Shown in pieces: positions 1 through 4,770 of a stretch of 5,015 bases of DNA. A model generated the notes under the pieces. That model was not told where the DNA came from. It was given only the letters and a program-made list of their open reading frames with translations, and did not search any database. Within the stretch, counting starts at the first letter, position 1, and each line of letters opens with the position of its first letter. The stretch comes from Calditrichota bacterium. GTDB taxonomy: Bacteria; Calditrichota; Calditrichia; RBG-13-44-9; J075. The position numbers were made by a program, and so were the translations under genes. The DNA is taken from positions 1 to 5,015 of the forward strand of contig JAJRYW010000169.1 of assembly GCA_024275555.1 (NCBI GenBank). Direction: 5' to 3'.

Positions 1-222
1 CACCTTTGGCGTTCCAACGTCCAGAACCGCCTGCGCCGCTTCGATCACCTCACCTTCAATACAGCCGCCGCTGACCGACCCGGCAACCTGCATATCCTCG
101 CGGATTACCATGACGCTCCCGGCCGGCCGGGGGGCTGATCCCCAGGTTCGGATAACGGTGGCAATGGCAAATCGTCGCCCCGCTTTTCTCCAGGATTCTA
201 TTTCTTTTAAAAATTCCCGCAT
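1..222 (-). CDS. XdhC/CoxI-family molybdoenzyme maturation factor, N-terminal part (cut by window edge)
   Basis: Members of this family help mature xanthine dehydrogenase, aldehyde oxidase or CO dehydrogenase-type molybdenum enzymes, binding the molybdenum cofactor and supporting its sulfuration before insertion; they act in the cytoplasm. The 74 visible residues read ATVIRTWGSAPRPAGSVMVI (about 21-40), then a VAGSVSGGCIEGEVIEAA stretch (about 47-63). These are the N-terminal glycine-rich motif and the conserved Gly-Gly-Cys-Ile-Glu motif of the XdhC_CoxI domain. The ATG at 222-220 is the only sensible start: the frame has a stop (TAA) two codons upstream, and an AAGGA Shine-Dalgarno lies at 235-231, 8 nt away. 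Family members usually exceed 200 residues, so most of the gene lies left of the window. The partner enzyme is not visible, so the substrate cannot be assigned. It is divergent from the STAS-like gene at 502. Confidence 0.9.
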   Translation of the reverse strand, partial: MREFLKEIESWRKAGRRFAIATVIRTWGSAPRPAGSVMVIREDMQVAGSVSGGCIEGEVIEAAQAVLDVGTPKV

Positions 223-501
223 CGCTTAAATCCTTAATTCTCGATGTCTTTGGGTATCAATAATTGCTCCGTGTTCTCATAGTTTTTGGCGGGATGAACC
301 GGATCGACCGGATTAATTTTTCAGCCTGGGGTCATCCGGGGTGTTCCCGGTTTACCAGGAAACTTTAACAAGAATCTCAAATCTTCCCCCGCCTCTTCAA
401 AAGGCGCTTCAGCGTTCCGGTCCTCCCGGAATTAAAATACAGTTAAGTTATCCGGAAATCAGGTCGAATTTTGAGGTGTTAAACAGAATAAGGAGGTACT
501 C
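223..501. other. Divergent intergenic region between the XdhC-family and STAS-like genes
   Basis: This 279-bp gap must hold the promoters of both divergent genes, but I see no convincing -35/-10 pair on either strand. It contains two close direct copies of ACCGGAT around 298-313 and a short GC hairpin (CCGGG 336-340, CCCGG 346-350, 5-nt loop) followed by TTT on the plus strand. The minus strand carries a frame that is open, apart from one TGA at 323-321, from 431 down to a TAA at 236-234, just before the XdhC start. It has no good start codon and may be chance or the remnant of an upstream gene. Confidence 0.5.
490..497 (+). promoter_or_regulatory. Near-perfect Shine-Dalgarno for the STAS-like gene
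   Basis: AAGGAGGT, complementary to the 16S rRNA 3' end, lies 4 nt before the ATG at 502. It fixes that start and suggests strong translation initiation. It is the best ribosome binding site in the window. Confidence 0.85.
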
Positions 502-861
502 ATGGATCGAGTTCGTTTCTTAAGTCACGGCGCCAAAAGAATACTCCTGTTGGATTTTTCCAATTGCACCTCGCAGGAAATTCTGCAAACCATTGAAACG
601 GCCAGGGCGGCCATCCGCAAACAGCCGACCCACTCGGTGCTGACTTTAACGGACGTCACCAACGCTCAATACGACCGCACGGTGACCGAGGCGCTCAAAC
701 AATTTGCCAAACACAACACGCCTTACGTCAAAGCCGGCGCCGTGGTCGGGTTGGATGGTCTCAAGAAAATCATCTACAAAGCGGTGATGACCTTCAGCGG
801 ACGAAACCTGCAAATTTTCGACACCCGTCAGCAGGCGGAACGCTGGCTGGCAAGCCAGTAA
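502..861 (+). CDS. SpoIIAA-like / STAS-SEC14 domain protein
   Basis: A 119-residue soluble protein with no signal peptide or membrane segment. Its pattern fits the small single-domain SpoIIAA-like (STAS/SEC14-type) family: an N-terminal beta strand KRILLLDFSNC (12-22), an amphipathic helix (24-40), a core strand SVLTLTDVTNAQYD (45-58), a helix (60-71), then VKAGAVVGLDGLKKIIYKAV (76-95) and a C-terminal IFDTRQQAERWL helix (105-116). STAS-type domains often act as regulatory or ligand-binding modules in the cytoplasm. The exact role of this stand-alone subfamily is not established, and no phosphorylatable serine can be assigned with confidence. The start is set by the AAGGAGGT at 490-497. It is transcribed alone, divergent from the XdhC-family gene and convergent with the TIGR03545 gene. 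Family assignment is by recognised sequence pattern. Confidence 0.82.
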   Translation: MDRVRFLSHGAKRILLLDFSNCTSQEILQTIETARAAIRKQPTHSVLTLTDVTNAQYDRTVTEALKQFAKHNTPYVKAGAVVGLDGLKKIIYKAVMTFSGRNLQIFDTRQQAERWLASQ

Positions 862-885
862 AATGCTCCATGATCAAACGTCATT

Positions 886-914
886 TCCCCGGTCGCACTT
901 TACCTGGCCGGGGA
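886..914. terminator. Candidate bidirectional terminator hairpin between convergent genes
   Basis: TCCCCGG (886-892) pairs perfectly with CCGGGGA (908-914). The stem can extend inward with a C-G pair (894/906) and two G-T wobbles. The hairpin sits between the STAS-like stop (861) and the TIGR03545 stop (919), where a shared terminator is expected. Neither side has a proper T-run, so intrinsic termination would be weak, and it may simply be an mRNA 3' end structure. Confidence 0.45.
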
Positions 915-918
915 GAGT

Positions 919-2316
919 TTACTTCTTGAAGAAATCCTTCAGTTTGCCGGCGGCCTTGTCTTTGATCTTCTTTTCAATGGCTTTTTGGGTCTCCTCGATA
1001 CGCTTCTGCAATTTTTTCACGCCCTCGTCCGCCCGGCTAAATCTCTGCTGAAGCTGACGCCGGTAGTTCCCGGCAAGTTGATCCAGTTCGGCCTGGTATT
1101 TCCCGGTTTCCTGTCCGATGCGTTTTTCCAGGTTTTTCCGGGCGGCGGCAACCTCCCCGGTAAGGATGCTCTGCAGTTCCCGGGCAATCAGGTTATCCAG
1201 GTTGCTGTTGACAACGAAGCGGAAATCGCCCGACTGCTGTTCAATTTGCGCTTCCAGCACGATCTCGGTAATGGCGTTGCTCAACCGCTGCTTGATCCGG
1301 CGCAGCCTGGGATTTAATTGGGAGTCCGGCTCCGGCGCAAATTTGATCCCGGTTCCGCGGAAATTCACCTCCCCGGTCACGCTGTTGCCTTTAAACTGAA
1401 GCCGGGCGCGAAGTGCGCCGGTTCCCGAAGCAATTTGGGAGGGCAGCAGGGCAAACTCACTCAACTGCACATTTTTCAGGGGAATCTGGCGGAGGTCGAT
1501 CAGAATATTCTCTTGTTTCAGCGAATCCCGGTAATCCAGGATGGAATTCAACTCCAGGGAGAGACCGTCTTTTCGCTCGCCGCTCAGGCGAATCTTGGTG
1601 GGCCGGTTGATGATCCGCTGGTCGGAAACGATATTTTCGGCTACGCCGCTGACTTGCAGCGAATCGAAGACAACCCCGGAGAGCGCCGCAGATTGAATCC
1701 AGAACTTGGGAAACTGGTGGGCGCCGCTAAAATGGATATCCCAGCCGTGCAGGCGCGGGGGCCTGTCCTCCGGGGCCGGGGCGGCCGCCTGGTATTTCTC
1801 GGCCAGGGAGCGGGCGGCGGCCACATAGCTAACCGCCGTCTCGAACTGGGCGAGCAGCTTCTGTCCGAAAAGCAATTTGGCCACATTTTTAACCGAGATA
1901 TCCGGCAATTGCGCTAAAGCCAGCCCGCGCTGATAATCTTGCTGAATCCATCGCGGGACCTGCTTCCCGACGCTGCGGAAGAAAGCCAAATCGGCCTGGA
2001 AATCTTTCCTCAGCCCGCCGATGTTCTTCTTGTAGCCGTTCAGTTGTTTCTGCAACTTTTTGGCCCCATCCAGGGCCGACTTCAATTCGCCCAGGTTGTT
2101 GATTTTCTGGGGATCGATAGCGCGCAACTGATCTTCCAGCGCCTTCAACTCCCCGGGTTTGGGCAACGCGGCCAGCCGCTGATCCCACTGCTTATATTTT
2201 TGCTCCGATAGCTGTTTCAGCGAATCGACCCGCGCGGGCGTCTGTAAATCCAATAGCGCGTAGATGCTGTCGACATTGATTTTCCGGGCGACCTTCGAGA
2301 CGTTGAACACCGGCAT
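919..2316 (-). CDS. TIGR03545 C-terminal part: helical, beta-rich and coiled-coil regions
   Basis: 465 residues from the first ATG after the amber codon, although the frame is open back to 2412. Residues 30-160 are strongly helical and charged (KQLSEQKYKQWDQRLAALPK, ELKALEDQLRAIDP). A beta-rich section from about 190 to 350 includes WDIHFSGAHQF, FDSLQVSGVA, GALRARLQFKGNSVTGEVNF and FRGTGIKF, alternating strands like those of AsmA-like lipid-transfer or barrel-assembly proteins (inference). From about 385 a lysine-rich coiled coil runs to the end (VKKLQKRIEETQKAIEKKIK, ending FFKK). There is no signal peptide or membrane segment here, so if made alone it would lack the anchor encoded upstream. 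The ATG at 2316 has only a GGAGG 14 nt away, which is too far for a good site. Independent initiation is therefore doubtful. Confidence 0.78.
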   Translation of the reverse strand: MPVFNVSKVARKINVDSIYALLDLQTPARVDSLKQLSEQKYKQWDQRLAALPKPGELKALEDQLRAIDPQKINNLGELKSALDGAKKLQKQLNGYKKNIGGLRKDFQADLAFFRSVGKQVPRWIQQDYQRGLALAQLPDISVKNVAKLLFGQKLLAQFETAVSYVAAARSLAEKYQAAAPAPEDRPPRLHGWDIHFSGAHQFPKFWIQSAALSGVVFDSLQVSGVAENIVSDQRIINRPTKIRLSGERKDGLSLELNSILDYRDSLKQENILIDLRQIPLKNVQLSEFALLPSQIASGTGALRARLQFKGNSVTGEVNFRGTGIKFAPEPDSQLNPRLRRIKQRLSNAITEIVLEAQIEQQSGDFRFVVNSNLDNLIARELQSILTGEVAAARKNLEKRIGQETGKYQAELDQLAGNYRRQLQQRFSRADEGVKKLQKRIEETQKAIEKKIKDKAAGKLKDFFKK

Positions 2317-2412
2317 CTGCCGCGCTTCATCCTCCAGGCGCTTTTTCAGCTTTTTTACGAACTCAGGGGGCTCGGCAGCGGTTTGTTCCGCTTTACTTAA
2401 CGCCCCGTCGCT

Positions 2413-2748
2413 CTAGCGAGGAGTTCCGAAACGCAGACCCTGCACGGCCAGCTTTTCCATCAAAAATTTTTTCGAGAGCAACGGCTCCGGATCGAGATTC
2501 AGTTCGCACTCCGCGGTTTCGAAGAGATTGGTCATGGTTGCGTTGGGATCGGCAACCTGCAGGCGATCCCAGCGGATGGTCAAATCGAACAGGGAAAAAT
2601 GCACCCGGTCAAACTCGACTTTAGCGCCGACCGCACTCGATCCGTAGCTTTCCAAATTGCGCTCCAGCCAGGCGTCGCTGAAAATAAAGGACAGCGCCCC
2701 CAGCAATACCGCCACAACAACCAGTAAAATAACGCCTTGTTTTCGCAC
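2413..2748 (-). CDS. TIGR03545 N-terminal part: membrane anchor plus AsmA-like segment
   Basis: This 111-residue piece precedes the amber codon. Residues 5-24 (GVILLVVVAVLLGALSFIFS) form a single hydrophobic segment, probably an inner-membrane anchor with the rest outside the cytoplasm. The following GAKVEFDRVHFSLFDLTIRW and LQVADPNATMTNLFETAECE stretches, ending in MEKLAVQGLRFGTPR, resemble the N-terminal repeats of AsmA/DUF748-type envelope proteins. That likeness is my inference. I choose the GTG at 2748 as start: it lies 2 nt after the TIGR03546 stop and has a GGGGAG Shine-Dalgarno at 2760-2755 with a 6-nt spacer. The frame is open further upstream to an ATG at 2820, but that start would overlap the preceding gene by 70 bp and put extra polar residues before the membrane segment. 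Alone, this piece would be a short anchored fragment. Confidence 0.8.
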   Translation of the reverse strand: MRKQGVILLVVVAVLLGALSFIFSDAWLERNLESYGSSAVGAKVEFDRVHFSLFDLTIRWDRLQVADPNATMTNLFETAECELNLDPEPLLSKKFLMEKLAVQGLRFGTPR

Positions 2749-2750
2749 CG

Positions 2751-3275
2751 TTAACTCCCCAGGAAATTTAGTTTCTGATACCATTCGTAGAGCTTGCTGG
2801 CCTTCAGCCATTTGACCCACTTCCAGTTTTGCACCCGCTCATCATACTGTTCCCGGTAAAGCGCCAGCAGTTTTCTGACGCCCAGGAACACGGGAGCGGC
2901 TAAAACCAGGTAAACCACCAGGCTGCCCAGGTAGACCGTATTGTTGAAGCTGGTAAAGGGGATAACCGGGGCGTTGTAGAGGGTCGTCCAAAGTGGCGTC
3001 AGCGCCGGGGTCTCTGCCAACAGAGAGTAGCCAAGCGAGTGGAGCAGCGGGTCGGCCAAATAAACGACGCCGCTGAAGAGCGCATAGGCCATCACTGCCG
3101 CGCCAATATTTACATTAATGATGATGATCAGCAGCACCACCAGGATATTGAGCAGACTCCAAAAGGGGGCCAACCCCAGGAACATCCCCAGCACAAATCC
3201 CCCGGCAATTTGGTTGGGCGATTGGTTGGAACGCAAAATCTTGAATAAATCGCGAATAATGGTTAAAATGAACAT
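2751..3275 (-). CDS. TIGR03546-family membrane protein
   Basis: A 174-residue integral membrane protein matching the TIGR03546 family, which is related to DUF2062-type proteins, in length and sequence pattern. The pattern runs: N-terminal IIRDLFKILRSNQSPNQIAG (6-25); hydrophobic FVLGMFLGLAPFWSLLNILV (27-46) continuing to about 55; AYALFSGVVYLADPLLHSLG (63-82); the loop TTLYNAPVIPFTSFNNTVYL (97-116); a last membrane segment (115-133); and a basic C-terminal helix with WVKWLKASKLYEWYQ (153-167). The function is unknown. The family is typically encoded directly before a TIGR03545 gene, as here. The start ATG at 3275 has AAGAGG at 3285-3280 with 4-nt spacing. The stop (2753-2751) is 2 nt from the next gene's GTG, so the two are probably translationally coupled and may form an inner-membrane complex. 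I see no convincing promoter in the A/T-rich stretch upstream. Confidence 0.9.
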   Translation of the reverse strand: MFILTIIRDLFKILRSNQSPNQIAGGFVLGMFLGLAPFWSLLNILVVLLIIIINVNIGAAVMAYALFSGVVYLADPLLHSLGYSLLAETPALTPLWTTLYNAPVIPFTSFNNTVYLGSLVVYLVLAAPVFLGVRKLLALYREQYDERVQNWKWVKWLKASKLYEWYQKLNFLGS

Positions 3276-3357
3276 GTTGCCTCTTGCGGATTTGTTTGGC
3301 TAAGTTTAATAAGAATTTGGGAATGAAAGAAGAAAAATTTAAACTCAAAATTTGACG

Positions 3358-3388
3358 CGGAGAAACGCTGAAAAAACGGAGAAACGCT
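3358..3388. repeat. Tandem pair of a 12-nt repeat, 19-nt period
   Basis: CGGAGAAACGCT occurs at 3358-3369 and 3377-3388, both copies identical. Degenerate 'cggagaaacgc' runs like this recur in intergenic DNA of many environmental bacteria; that is from memory, not a search. It lies about 80 bp upstream of the TIGR03546 start. Its function is unknown. Confidence 0.7.
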
Positions 3389-3402
3389 CAGAATTTCTTT
3401 AT

Positions 3403-3670
3403 AACTGATGTTACGCGCTCAGATCGTTTTTCGCTTCCGTGCACCTTATTTTGAGATTACTGTAAGCGATTCGGTGATGAGCATTTCCTGACCAAAAAAC
3501 TTTATTTGCGAAACCGCAACGAACGCAATGAACACGCGACGTTTGCAACGTATGCGTACACGAATTCACAGCGTTCGTGGCGTTGTCTTTGCGAACGTTG
3601 CGGTCAAGAATGCCCGCGTCGTATAAATCTTATCGACATGAATACCGGGACTCATCGCGTAACATCAGTT
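3403..3670. mobile_element. 268-bp segment bounded by perfect 15-bp inverted repeats (MITE-like or structured-RNA candidate)
   Basis: AACTGATGTTACGCG at 3403-3417 is exactly repeated in inverse at 3656-3670. With a one-base bulge, the flanking TTAT and ATAA extend the match. Nested inside are a second imperfect inverted pair (3481-3493 against 3602-3613, ending in TGACC/GGTCA) and a third (3514-3536 against 3580-3602, both starting from CCGCAACG, about 18 of 23 positions matching). The interior is rich in degenerate GCGTTCG/CGAACGC words. There is no open frame that could be a transposase and no clear target-site duplication. A non-autonomous inverted-repeat element fits best; a long structured transcript is the alternative. 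Confidence 0.5.
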
Positions 3671-3727
3671 CATAAGTAAACGACATTGAATAAACGACAC
3701 TTTTTCTGGCACTACCGGCTTCGACGA

Positions 3728-3760
3728 GCTCAGCCTCCTGGCTAGGACTGCTGGCTGAGC
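3728..3760. repeat. Palindromic intergenic repeat, GCTCAGCC/GGCTGAGC
   Basis: GCTCAGCC (3728-3735) and GGCTGAGC (3753-3760) form a perfect 8-bp stem with a 17-nt loop. The preceding CTTCGACGAGCTCAGCC resembles the 'cttcgacaagctcagcc' words that recur in intergenic DNA of many bacteria (from memory). It directly precedes the first double-hairpin copy. Confidence 0.6.
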
Positions 3761-3763
3761 CCC

Positions 3764-3824
3764 CTCGTTCCAGGCTCCCGCTTGGAAGGCACTTTTCACC
3801 CTAAGCTCCGCTTACATTGCCAGG
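3764..3824 (-). repeat. Double-hairpin repeat, copy 1 (inverted)
   Basis: Read on the minus strand, this is the same element as the two copies to the right: a leading CCTGGCAATG, a small stem TAAGC-GGA-GCTTA (3814-3802), a GAAAAGT spacer, then an arm pair TTCCA/TGGAA (3787-3783 and 3772-3768) ending in GGAACGAG. On the plus strand the second stem extends to 8 positions with one G-T wobble (3768-3775 with 3780-3787). The final 24-nt block matches the other copies at about 21 positions. Confidence 0.7.
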
Positions 3825-3846
3825 ACTAAACCAAACCGGCCAAAAA

Positions 3847-3915
3847 CCGGCAATAGCAAAGCAGAGCTTTTTTTAAAAAAATGTTGTTCCAGGCAGGAGA
3901 CTGGAACGAGAAGAT
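3847..3915 (+). repeat. Double-hairpin repeat, copy 2
   Basis: It begins CCGGCAATAG, followed by a small hairpin AAAGC-AGA-GCTTT (3858-3870) running into a T-tract to 3874. A 7-bp hairpin follows, GTTCCAG (3886-3892) with CTGGAAC (3901-3907), ending ACGAGAAGAT. The 30 nt from 3886 to 3915 are identical to copy 3. The small hairpin plus T-run resembles an intrinsic terminator on the plus strand, but no plus-strand gene precedes it. Confidence 0.75.
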
Positions 3916-3923
3916 ATATAATG

Positions 3924-3990
3924 CCGGCGGTGGGAAAGCGGAGCTTTTATTGAAAAGTACGTTCCAGGCAGGAGACTGGAACGAGAAGAT
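3924..3990 (+). repeat. Double-hairpin repeat, copy 3
   Basis: It begins CCGGCGGTGG and has the small hairpin AAAGC-GGA-GCTTT (3935-3947), a TTGAAAAGTAC spacer, then GTTCCAG (3961-3967) pairing with CTGGAAC (3976-3982). It is a direct copy of copy 2 at a 75-nt offset. It lies 21 nt from the 3' end of mazF. On the minus strand the large hairpin is followed by GTACTTTT, so it may also serve as the mazF terminator or protect the mRNA 3' end. Confidence 0.75.
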
Positions 3991-4011
3991 TTCACGAGTC
4001 ATCGGGCGGGT

Positions 4012-4356
4012 TTACAAATCGGTGAAAAGCAATGCGTTCAGCTTTCCCAAGACTTCTTCCAATACCTGCGGAGGCGCCTCACAAATAAAAGCAGCCCGAC
4101 GCTTGACCCAGTCCAGACACTTTACCTGGTCTGCTAAAACCACTCCGTCAACGGGCAATTTGGACGGCAGTTCAACTTCAAACGGATATCCTTTCACCTG
4201 CGAGGTTACCGGGCAACAAATCGCCAACTTTACTTTGTGATTATAAGCGGTTGCCGAGAGCACTAACGCGGGACGCCTTTTGGTAATTTCCCGGCCGCTC
4301 TGCGGCTGAAAATCAATCGCGATAATATCTCCGCGCCGGGGGATATAATCACCCAT
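4012..4356 (-). CDS. mazF: MazF/PemK-family toxin, endoribonuclease
   Basis: A 114-residue protein of the MazF/PemK family: a sequence-specific RNase that cleaves mRNA and halts growth unless bound by MazE. The match is strong along the whole length: PRRGDIIAIDFQPQSGRE (6-23), the KRRPALVLS motif (26-34) with the catalytic-type Arg28, CCPVTSQVKGYPFEV (47-61) with Thr51 in the position of the conserved active-site Thr, then GVVLADQVKCLDW (71-83) and the C-terminal helix EEVLGKLNALL. These correspond to Arg29 and Thr52 of E. coli MazF, so the toxin looks intact. The ATG at 4356 follows the mazE stop with no gap and in the same frame. An AGGA lies 10 nt upstream, inside the mazE 3' end, so translation is coupled to the antitoxin. 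The RNA target sequence cannot be read from the gene. Confidence 0.95.
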   Translation of the reverse strand: MGDYIPRRGDIIAIDFQPQSGREITKRRPALVLSATAYNHKVKLAICCPVTSQVKGYPFEVELPSKLPVDGVVLADQVKCLDWVKRRAAFICEAPPQVLEEVLGKLNALLFTDL

Positions 4357-4599
4357 CTACCAGAGTTCCTTTCCGGCCGCTTCCCCGCTGTCAAGCTCAT
4401 CATGCAGGTTCTCCTCGCTCACCTGCTCCAGGAGTTGCCGGAGATTAAACTTATCTGTCCGGATGGGGGAAATAATAATTCGCCGGTCCTGAACATCAAT
4501 TTCCACATCACTGCCTTCACCAATATCTAACATATCCAATACCGCTTTCGGTAAGCGAATGGCATTGCTGTTTCCCCATTTGGCAATCTTGGCTTTCAT
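4357..4599 (-). CDS. mazE: MazE-family antitoxin, AbrB/SpoVT fold
   Basis: An 80-residue antitoxin. The N-terminal half, MKAKIAKWGNSNAIRLPKAV (1-20), then LDMLDIGEGSDVEIDV and RRIIISPI (to about 46), is the swapped-hairpin DNA-binding domain with the classic KWGNS-IRLPK signature of MazE. The acidic C-terminal tail (LLEQVSEENLHDELDSGEAA) is the part that wraps and neutralises MazF. The length is close to the 82 residues of E. coli MazE. I start at ATG 4599-4597, which has GGAGAG at 4610-4605 with a 5-nt spacer. The longer open frame to 4656 would add a non-family N-terminus and overlap the promoter. The stop is TAG, immediately followed in frame by the mazF ATG. Autoregulation through the palindrome at 4611-4639 is likely. 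Confidence 0.95.
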   Translation of the reverse strand: MKAKIAKWGNSNAIRLPKAVLDMLDIGEGSDVEIDVQDRRIIISPIRTDKFNLRQLLEQVSEENLHDELDSGEAAGKELW

Positions 4600-4610
4600 A
4601 AACGCTCTCC

Positions 4611-4639
4611 CGAATGTTTCTACAAAGAAGATACATTCG
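4611..4639 (-). promoter_or_regulatory. Palindromic operator, probable MazE/MazEF binding site
   Basis: CGAATGT (4611-4617) and ACATTCG (4633-4639) form a perfect 7-bp inverted repeat with a 15-nt centre. It covers the predicted -10 box and transcription start, just upstream of the mazE ribosome binding site. MazE-type antitoxins usually repress their own operon by binding such palindromes. The site call is inference from position and symmetry. Confidence 0.62.
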
Positions 4640-4656
4640 TTTTGCAGGAATAGCAA
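4628..4656 (-). promoter_or_regulatory. Predicted mazEF promoter
   Basis: On the minus strand TTGCTA (4656-4651) and TATCTT (4633-4628) are separated by 17 nt. Each matches 4 of 6 bases of the sigma-70 consensus. Transcription would start near 4621, giving a short leader before the mazE ATG at 4599. The consensus may differ in this phylum. Confidence 0.5.
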
Positions 4657-4721
4657 TACGCACCACTAAGAAAACGGGATTTATACGGTTCATCGCCAGC
4701 CGGGCGGGTCAACTGAATTGC

Positions 4722-4759
4722 AGAGACGCTGCATATCCCCCCTCCGACACAACGTCTCT
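4722..4759. repeat. Imperfect AGAGACG/CGTCTCT palindromic repeat downstream of the sorting-domain gene
   Basis: AGAGACG (4722-4728) and CGTCTCT (4753-4759) form a perfect 7-bp stem around a 24-nt loop that includes GCATAT. It resembles a degenerate form of the 'gtagagacg...cgtctctac' palindromes common in intergenic DNA of several phyla (from memory). It lies 11 nt after the stop of the right-edge gene and may act as its 3' hairpin, but no T-tract follows. Confidence 0.55.
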
Positions 4760-4770
4760 ACCATGAATCC

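Larger units (their letters stand above)
919..2748 (-). pseudogene. TIGR03545-family gene interrupted by one in-frame amber codon
   Basis: The whole stretch is one reading frame of 610 codons from GTG at 2748-2746 to TAA at 921-919, broken only by TAG at 2413-2415 (codon 112). I checked the 32 codons between the TAG and the next ATG (2316): all are sense codons and read like the rest of the protein (SDGALSKAEQTAAEPPEF, then VKKLKKRLEDEARQ). There is thus no frameshift, only a nonsense codon, as a CAG or AAG to TAG change would give. The combined 609-codon length suits the TIGR03545 family, in which one protein carries both parts. The family is a conserved envelope-type protein encoded next to TIGR03546, role unknown. 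Possible explanations are a recent nonsense mutation, a base-call error, amber suppression, or translation as two pieces. The lack of other damage argues against an old pseudogene. Confidence 0.75.
3276..4011. other. Repeat-rich gene-free region of about 735 bp
   Basis: No credible protein gene lies here on either strand. It separates the TIGR03546 operon, which is transcribed away from it, from the 3' end of mazF. From 3276 to about 3357 it is A/T-rich and should hold the operon's promoter. Then come a short tandem repeat, a 268-bp inverted-repeat-bounded segment, short direct repeats (TAAACGACA at 3677-3685 and 3691-3699), a GCTCAGCC palindrome, and three double-hairpin elements, each listed separately. 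Confidence 0.75.

Noticed and set aside
341..523. 60-codon plus-strand open frame upstream of the STAS-like gene
   Set aside because: It starts with GTG without a Shine-Dalgarno, overlaps the STAS-like start by 22 bp, and matches no family I recognise.
985..1917. Several plus-strand open frames opposite the TIGR03545 gene
   Set aside because: They are antisense shadows of a recognised minus-strand gene, with no ribosome binding sites and low-complexity translations.
2749..2820. Longer TIGR03545 start at ATG 2820
   Set aside because: It overlaps the upstream gene by 70 bp. The GTG at 2748 has a well-placed GGGGAG and puts the membrane anchor at the N-terminus.
3886..3990. Possible short CRISPR array: two identical 30-nt repeats with a 45-nt spacer
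   Set aside because: There are only two identical copies, the 'spacer' is itself a diverged copy of sequence before the first repeat, a third copy is inverted, and no cas gene is present. It is a duplicated hairpin element.
3881..4240. Plus-strand open frame of 119 codons
   Set aside because: Its first part translates the duplicated repeat (FQAGDWNEKI twice) and the rest is antisense to mazF. It has no ribosome binding site and no recognisable family.
4600..4656. Longer mazE start at 4656
   Set aside because: It would lie on the promoter and operator and add a non-family N-terminus. The ATG at 4599 has a proper ribosome binding site and begins at the usual MazE N-terminus.
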